DNA from: Symsagittifera roscoffensis
Taxonomy: Eukaryota; Xenacoelomorpha; Acoela; Convolutidae
Length of the DNA: 64,000 nucleotides
Assembly (NCBI RefSeq): GCF_963678635.1
Contig: NC_087062.1
Location: 63,769,253 to 63,833,252, forward strand
Direction of reading: 5' to 3'
Part shown: one piece after another, positions 58,890 through 64,000 of the stretch
Layout of the letters: every line of letters begins with the position of its first letter
Numbering within the stretch: position 1 is the first letter of the stretch
The notes under the pieces: model-generated
The model's input: only the letters and a program-made list of their open reading frames with translations
Databases searched by the model: none
What the model was told of the DNA's origin: nothing
Made by a program: the position numbers and the translations under genes

Positions 58890-59370
58890 GGGCCCCTGAA
58901 TTCAGGAGAAGACGTTGTGGTGTGGCATGATTTGATCAACAAATCAATCGGCAGCCACAGATCAAACGACTAACGACCCGGCAGCTGTGAAGATATTTCC
59001 AAGTTTCGAAAAACGAGAAGTACACAAATCAGGGCGAAAGTATTGTAGGAGAAAGGGTTTACCCGAACTCGAGGAAGCGCTGAGATGAACGGGCATTTCG
59101 GCCATTCATGTGACCAAATAACTCCTATCGAAGAGAAAGGGAAAACACGAGCCAGAGTTGGTGAGAGAGTATTTGAAGCTTCACCAAAATAGTGCCCTGG
59201 ATTTGAATTTGTTCAGGCTGGCAATTGGGAACCAGGGAAATCTACCAGGACTGCTCGGAAACGTAAGATCAGCCCTCACCGACAAGACAGACAAGGGGGA
59301 AGGCACTAGCGAAACGGAAAGAGAGAGATCAAGCCGATGGCATTTGATCAAACTGTTTTTTGTTCTCGCC
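58890..59370 (+). pseudogene. Fragment of an unidentified coding module upstream of the Penelope-like RT
   Basis: Broken frames include GEDVVVWHDLINKSIGSHRS (58914-58973). Further on come KYCRRKGLPELEEALR and REYLKLHQNSALDLNLFRLA up to about 59260, with intervening stops. The arrangement resembles a conserved invertebrate ORF with a WHDxxN motif that I recall near retroelements, but I cannot name the family. GC content is above background. It may be an ORF1 of the adjacent Penelope-like element or an independent remnant. Confidence 0.4.
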
Positions 59371-59564
59371 TTCGAGGTAAGGAACTCAACAATTCTTGAA
59401 GAAATTTTTGCTAAAAAGTAATTTTCAAACGTTTTCGCAACTATGTGCATCGTCAGGATTTTTACAATAAACTAATCTAAATGACAATAAAACTTCAATT
59501 TACAAACGTTTTTTACAATAAATTCTCCCCCATTTCCACGACGGATACAAAAGAATAAATTTTT

Positions 59565-61095
59565 GTGGAAACTAGTGCTAGATTATATGTACAACAAATT
59601 GAGGCCGACAGTTAGTCAACCGGCACGTATGTACGGTTTAGCAAAAGTACACAAGAAAGACATACCACTGCGCCCTGTTCTATATCTGCCTGGAAGATCA
59701 TATCAGAACTTTAACAAAATATTGGCCTAATGTATTGATAAAATTGAGGGAACGAACATAAAAGCAATTACACAAGAAGCACGAGAGATTTTTGAGAAAT
59801 CTGAAATGGACTCTGATGAGAACATAGTTTCTTTAGACGTTAAAAGTTTGTACACCAATGTGCCACTCAAAGAGGCTATCGATATTGCTTTCTCTGTGCA
59901 GGAAAAAAATTTTTGAGCAAGATAAACCTAAAACTTCACGCAAAACCAAGCAGAGATTGCTGAACTTTGCTGTAGGTCATGTGCATCTTAACTGCAATGA
60001 CATATGGTATACACAGAAGGACGGTTTCGCTATGCTAGCCTATCTTGCTGTCTTACTGGCAAATTTGTGGATGAAAGAAATCGAACCTGTAGTGAGGATA
60101 GAGACATTCAAAATTTGCAAGCCAATGAAAGATCTAAATGACATCTGCCCAGATTGTAGGAAAAAAAATTACGTATAAACAGAAGGGTGTTGAATAGAAA
60201 ATTGTCTGAATTGGTTCCATCAAAAATGTAGTGAGCTTCAAGAAGATGAATATAGAACTATAGCTAAAACAGTTTGGTTTTGCTCGGCATTCTGAGAGTT
60301 AAAAGAAAGAAACCAACACTCTAAAAAAACAGTTTTTTTCTGAGATTTGTAGATGAAAGGAGATTTATAAAATATGTTACACGCTGCGAATCAATTACAT
60401 TATAATCTACTGTTTATTTTGGAAAAAGCCAACAAGAAAGGCAACTTGGCCTTTAGTGACATTAACATTAACGAGGACAAGCGTGAAATTGTAATTTGTG
60501 GATGGTATCAGAAACCAACTGATACAGAGACTGTTCTTAATTTTAGGAGCTGGGCTCCACTTAACTATAAGAAGAGCATATAAAGAGAGCGCCGTTCATC
60601 AATTTTTTTAGAAGTATTTTAACTTGGAATATGTTCGATGAGGCCAAGAAGGTAAAAAAAATTGGACATTCACAAAGACATTCAAATGCAGAATCTTGAA
60701 ATGATTGGGTTGCTTCAAAGGACCCCTGACAGCCTCATCAAAGAGAAAGTCATCAAGAGATCTGGCAATTACCTATTTCAAAGGGGTAATGATAGCACAG
60801 ACACATCAACCATGAGGAGGTGCAGTGCCTGAGGCAATGAAGGTCTGATATTTGCAACTAGGGTGCGGAATCAAATCAAGGCACACTTGTTTTCAAAACT
60901 AGAAAGCTGAAAACCTGCCTATCATTCTTAAAGTCTTGGTTTTTGCGTGATCTAAAATCGAAAGATGTTTACAAGATTTCACGTTGAGCATATAACTCTG
61001 CCTATGTTGGCTAAACGGTTCGATGTCTAGCCACTAGAATTGACGAACAACGAAAAGAGGGCTCACCTGTAGGACAACTCTAAGGCAGCGTGGAA
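59565..61095 (+). pseudogene. Penelope-like element (RT + GIY-YIG endonuclease), degenerate
   Basis: Words in order: RPTVSQPARMYGLAKVHKK (59605-59660) and LRPVLYLPGRSY. Then SLDVKSLYTNVPLKEAI (59832-59880), the first catalytic Asp region of Penelope RT. KDGFAMLAYLAVLLANLWM (60018-60075) stands in for DGVAMGSP...ANIFM. After a 60374-60583 segment (WYQKPTDTETVLNF, cf. VYRKPTHT) comes a GIY-YIG remnant at about 60985-61070 (VYKISR, YVG, LATRIDEQRKEGS). The second catalytic Asp-Asp box is not seen. Multiple stops; inactive. Confidence 0.8.
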
Positions 61096-62500
61096 ATGAA
61101 GGCACGAGCGCGGAATTGTCATAGGAAGTTATAGACCAAGCTAGCACCAACTTCAAGCCCCTGAAATTACAAGCAATTCACATCGGATAGACCGAGATTC
61201 AACACGCAAGATAAGTTCAGGATCAGGGAACTGACTCTCAAGTTAAAGTTCCGAAAACGAATTTTCGACAAACACAAAAATAAATAAGTTTCGATTTGAA
61301 AAAAATTGACATAAGTCGACATTGGAAAATGAGACAAATCGAAAATTTATTTTCAAATTTAAATGATTTAAAAAAAAATTAATAAAACGTCTCAGAAACT
61401 TAAGTCTGATGATATAATCAAGATCTAATTTTGGCGCGCATTTCAAACTTGCAAACTTCTGATTGGTTGAAATGTTTCCTATTTTGTAAACCCATGTTCT
61501 TAGGACATTTTTTTGACTGATGATCATTTTATAAAATATGAGTGCTTTTAGGCCCGTTAATGCACAAGTATCCAACATACATTCCTAATTCCCTCTATAG
61601 AGAATAAAACTGAGAAAAATAATTTTCAAGAATAAGAAAAATTACAAACCAACGACTAATAAATTAAAACTATAAAATTACTTAAACATTTGCAAGAAAA
61701 ATGAAAGATAATTTCTTGCGCAACTTTAAGGTTGGCTTGCTTTAACCTTTCTCATTTCATCTACAAAATTCATCAAATCAGACCTAAGGCAGTTCTCAAT
61801 CTTCAAACTTTTGTTTTCGATCTTAATTCCGTTTATAAGTAGCCTTGTGCGTTTTTTGAGAGAATGGTTTTTATTAGATCAATTCGATAAAAAGAGACTG
61901 AAACATTATCATTTATAGGTTCGTCCCAGTCAACATTATCATCATCATCATCACTGCTGATTTCAGCTGTAAAAAGTAACCAGAGTCAGGTGCAGTTAAG
62001 TATGTATCGCTGTCATTGATATCTGATTCGTCTGCGATGCATATTTTTGTATCGGGTTGACCATAAAGGTTATGTTCGAAAGATACATCTGTACCATTCG
62101 CAGGGAAGTATATACCAACGGGAATTAAAGCTAGATTCTAAAACGACAGGCTAGTATCTAAAAAGAGCCTAACCTGCTTTTAGCAGTCTCTGCCACAGCC
62201 AATTCAATGAGTTACTCAAAGCATTGAGCCGACGAAACCAATACAGCTTAAGAGCTATTGGCTGAACCACTCAAGTAACTCATTGATATGCAAAATAGTG
62301 AGCTCGTGGCTGAGTCTCAGTATCCCAAGATCACGAGACCACTCCCAAAATCAGAACTACTACATTATTCATTTATTACTCTTGTTTTTGTTCATAAGAT
62401 AAAATCATCCTTTCGGTCGGAGTTGGATGGACATCCTCCTTTAACTCTTAGGTTCTCATCAGTTGAAAATGAATTAGATAAATAAATTCAGTTCTGGTCA
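61096..62500. other. Gene-free stretch
   Basis: No exon found. A short inverted repeat, aatgagttact / agtaactcatt, spans about 62207-62284. The rest is AT-rich. Confidence 0.4.
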
Positions 62501-62519
62501 TCCCAGGAAGCTAAAAGTT

Positions 62520-62815
62520 ACTCAAATACAGTTTACCGTTATTCTCCGAGACCCCTCCGGCTTCTCAAAACCGCACGAAAAAGAAGCGTCTGCTTCGCGA
62601 TCGGGAAAGGTGGTAACTCCTCCCGTTAGCTTGCCTGGTTCGCGGGATCTGTCTTGTAACAATTGTATATGTACATTCGTAACTGTTTGCAGGCGCGTCT
62701 TTTTCCCAAATTTCAATTCCAATCATTTTTCACCTCGGCGCTCTCTGTCTGCTTTTCTGAGCAGCAAAAATTGTCGTTCTGATTTTCGTGCTTTTCAGTG
62801 GTCGCGAAAAATAAA
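62520..62815. other. GC-richer island, possible exon or promoter
   Basis: A stretch of about 300 bp with higher GC and several CpGs stands out from the flanks. A minus-strand open frame at 62722-62522 (TKLTGG/FPDREADASFSCGF) is conceivable as an exon, but no splice partners or domain are recognised. Confidence 0.25.
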
Positions 62816-62941
62816 ATAGTTAAGAGTCATGTAACCTGAAATCGAAATTTTAAAAATAAGCGCTTCGATCCAAATTGACTCACCCTAATTCGTTTTTTCA
62901 TAATTAGGGTCATTAATTATTGGAACTGCTATTTCCAACTA

Positions 62942-63289
62942 TCATGAAATAAAGTTTTTTTGATCACTTAAAACCACATCTGCAGAAAACATTCGGCTGG
63001 ATTTCTCTGACCCGAAACGTCCATAGGCCAAGGAATATGTAAGATCAGTCTTACAAAAACTTTTATTATCAAATGAAAACACTACAATTTTGTTGACTCC
63101 ATCGGTAGAAATCACATGACTCTGGCTCCTCGTCGTGGTCATAGAATCGCTGATTGCAAGTTTATTCCAGTCGAAGGGAATTGTATTTATCGTGATAAAG
63201 AGTGTTTTTAACCAACTGTGAACACCCTCAGCACTGAGTTGATTTGAGTTGGTTTGATCCAGCAAAATGATTTTTTTTGTTATTGACAA
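62942..63289 (-). CDS. Hypothetical open frame, unknown
   Basis: 115 codons with normal-looking amino-acid composition, e.g. SAEGVHSWLKTLFITINTIP, ending TAA/TGA near 62942. No ATG start, no signal peptide, no recognised domain. It lies downstream (same strand) of a Polinton-type polymerase remnant, so it could belong to that element or be an exon of a host gene. Confidence 0.3.
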   Translation of the reverse strand: MSITKKIILLDQTNSNQLSAEGVHSWLKTLFITINTIPFDWNKLAISDSMTTTRSQSHVISTDGVNKIVVFSFDNKSFCKTDLTYSLAYGRFGSEKSSRMFSADVVLSDQKNFIS

Positions 63290-63509
63290 AGCTACCTTGT
63301 CAACTTTGAGTTTTTGAATTTCTGAACTTTCATCAGCACAAAATGCTTACTTCTCAAATGCTACCGTTACAAGTTTTTGCCGTCTTCTCAAAATCTTTAT
63401 TGTTTTTTTTGAAAGCAAGAGTAATCAAGTAATTGAAAATCTCTTTTGAAAGCAGATTTCCCTAATTTTTGACCAGTTTAGTGTTCAGTTAAATGTAAGG
63501 CTGTACAAA

Positions 63510-64000
63510 ATTAGAGAGAGAAAGTGAAATTGACGGTTTGATGTCAACAAAGTCTAAAAGTTAATAACTATTAGCTTGTTAAAATCGTTTTTCAACTATT
63601 CTGTTTATGTCACCGCGAATTGGTTTTTCAACGAAGAGTAGTAATTCAATATCACTGAGACAGTCTAACTTACTTATCACAAGTGGTTTTGAGAATGGCA
63701 TGGCATCTACCAAATGTTTGGGGTCGAATCATAATAACGCGGGTCAAGGGCATAATTCTCCCGAAAAAGGTGTCTGAAACTTCCGAACACATCTGCAAGC
63801 AGTAATACATCGCTTTCAAGGTAGAGGTCAAGATAGTCACCAATAATGTGACCCTAAAAATTTCTCCCAATTTTCATTACCAAAATCATCATCTGATTTG
63901 GCTACATCAACCCAGCCTTGATGAAACATTCATCCAATCAAGGCCATGTGGGTAAGATTGGTTTCAGTGACTTTTTCGTAAGTCTATGTATGAGTAAAGC
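63510..64000 (-). pseudogene. Protein-primed family-B DNA polymerase remnant (Polinton/Maverick type), runs off window edge
   Basis: On the minus strand the best segment is DYLDLYLESDVLLLADVF (about 63840-63787). It carries the Y-x3-D exonuclease-III motif in the context YHDLYLKTDVLLLADVF typical of Polinton and adintovirus-type PolB, followed by YALDPRYY. Upstream, YEKVTETNL (about 63978) and ENWEKF match the preceding region; downstream, frames shift and continue as LLLFVEKPIRGDIN (about 63620). At least three frameshifts or stops are visible, so it is dead. The rest of the gene lies beyond position 64000. Confidence 0.72.

Noticed and set aside
63670-63870. Open frame on the minus strand that looks like a secreted protein with a signal peptide
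   Set aside because: The same DNA in another frame gives a clear family-B DNA polymerase segment (DYLDLYLESDVLLL...), and this frame has no ATG start.
1-64000. CRISPR arrays, bacterial operons, Shine-Dalgarno sites
   Set aside because: The window is eukaryotic; no direct-repeat/spacer pattern or bacterial gene organisation is present.

Overview
This is AT-rich nuclear DNA from an animal with intron-containing genes and a very high load of transposable elements. The animal assignment rests on host-type genes with GT-AG introns (an AKT/PKB kinase, an HP1 chromobox protein, ribosomal protein uS5/RPS2 and a mannose-6-phosphate-receptor-like protein) plus Ty3/gypsy, Ty1/copia, LINE, Penelope and Polinton-type sequences side by side. 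I cannot name the species. The AKT and HP1 sequences are divergent. RPS2, HP1 and the M6PR-like gene each have a strong 3' splice site only 6-18 nt upstream of the ATG. That is the pattern expected of spliced-leader trans-splicing, found for example in tunicates, flatworms, some cnidarians and rotifers.

Layout. 1-4.8 kb: repeats, including a 200-bp MITE with an 8-bp target-site duplication (TSD) and an 0.85-kb tandem duplication carrying a tRNA-like Pol III promoter. 4.87-5.36 kb (+): the last two exons of an unidentified gene. 8.75-18.1 kb (-): an AKT/PKB-like gene, with PH domain exons upstream and kinase exons downstream; its introns are packed with MITE-like elements. 19.5-23.7 kb: a diverged tandem array of units of about 170 bp. 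23.9-31.6 kb: a dead LINE (+) split by a dead Ty1/copia element with paired LTRs and a 5-bp TSD. 32.47-39.01 kb: a 6.5-kb Ty3/gypsy element with identical 200-bp LTRs and three in-frame stops. 39.3-45.0 kb: a diverged long inverted-repeat pair and interspersed repeats, with no gene seen.

45.8-51.8 kb (-): three host genes in a row on one strand (M6PR-like, then RPS2, then HP1). The RPS2 intron holds a Tc1/mariner-like foldback element with a TA duplication. 52.0-58.5 kb: a second degenerate LINE (-) split by a third, CR1/Jockey-like LINE (+). 58.9-61.1 kb: a degenerate Penelope-like element with a GIY-YIG remnant. 63.5-64.0 kb: a broken family-B DNA polymerase of Polinton type, running off the right edge.

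The host genes cover insulin/PI3K signalling (AKT), heterochromatin (HP1), translation (RPS2) and lysosomal or secretory sorting (M6PR-like). They do not form an obvious pathway. I found no CRISPR array, rRNA or canonical tRNA gene. The features most worth checking are the trans-splice-type acceptors, the young gypsy element with internal stops, the HP1 lacking its first aromatic-cage residue, and the nested insertions.
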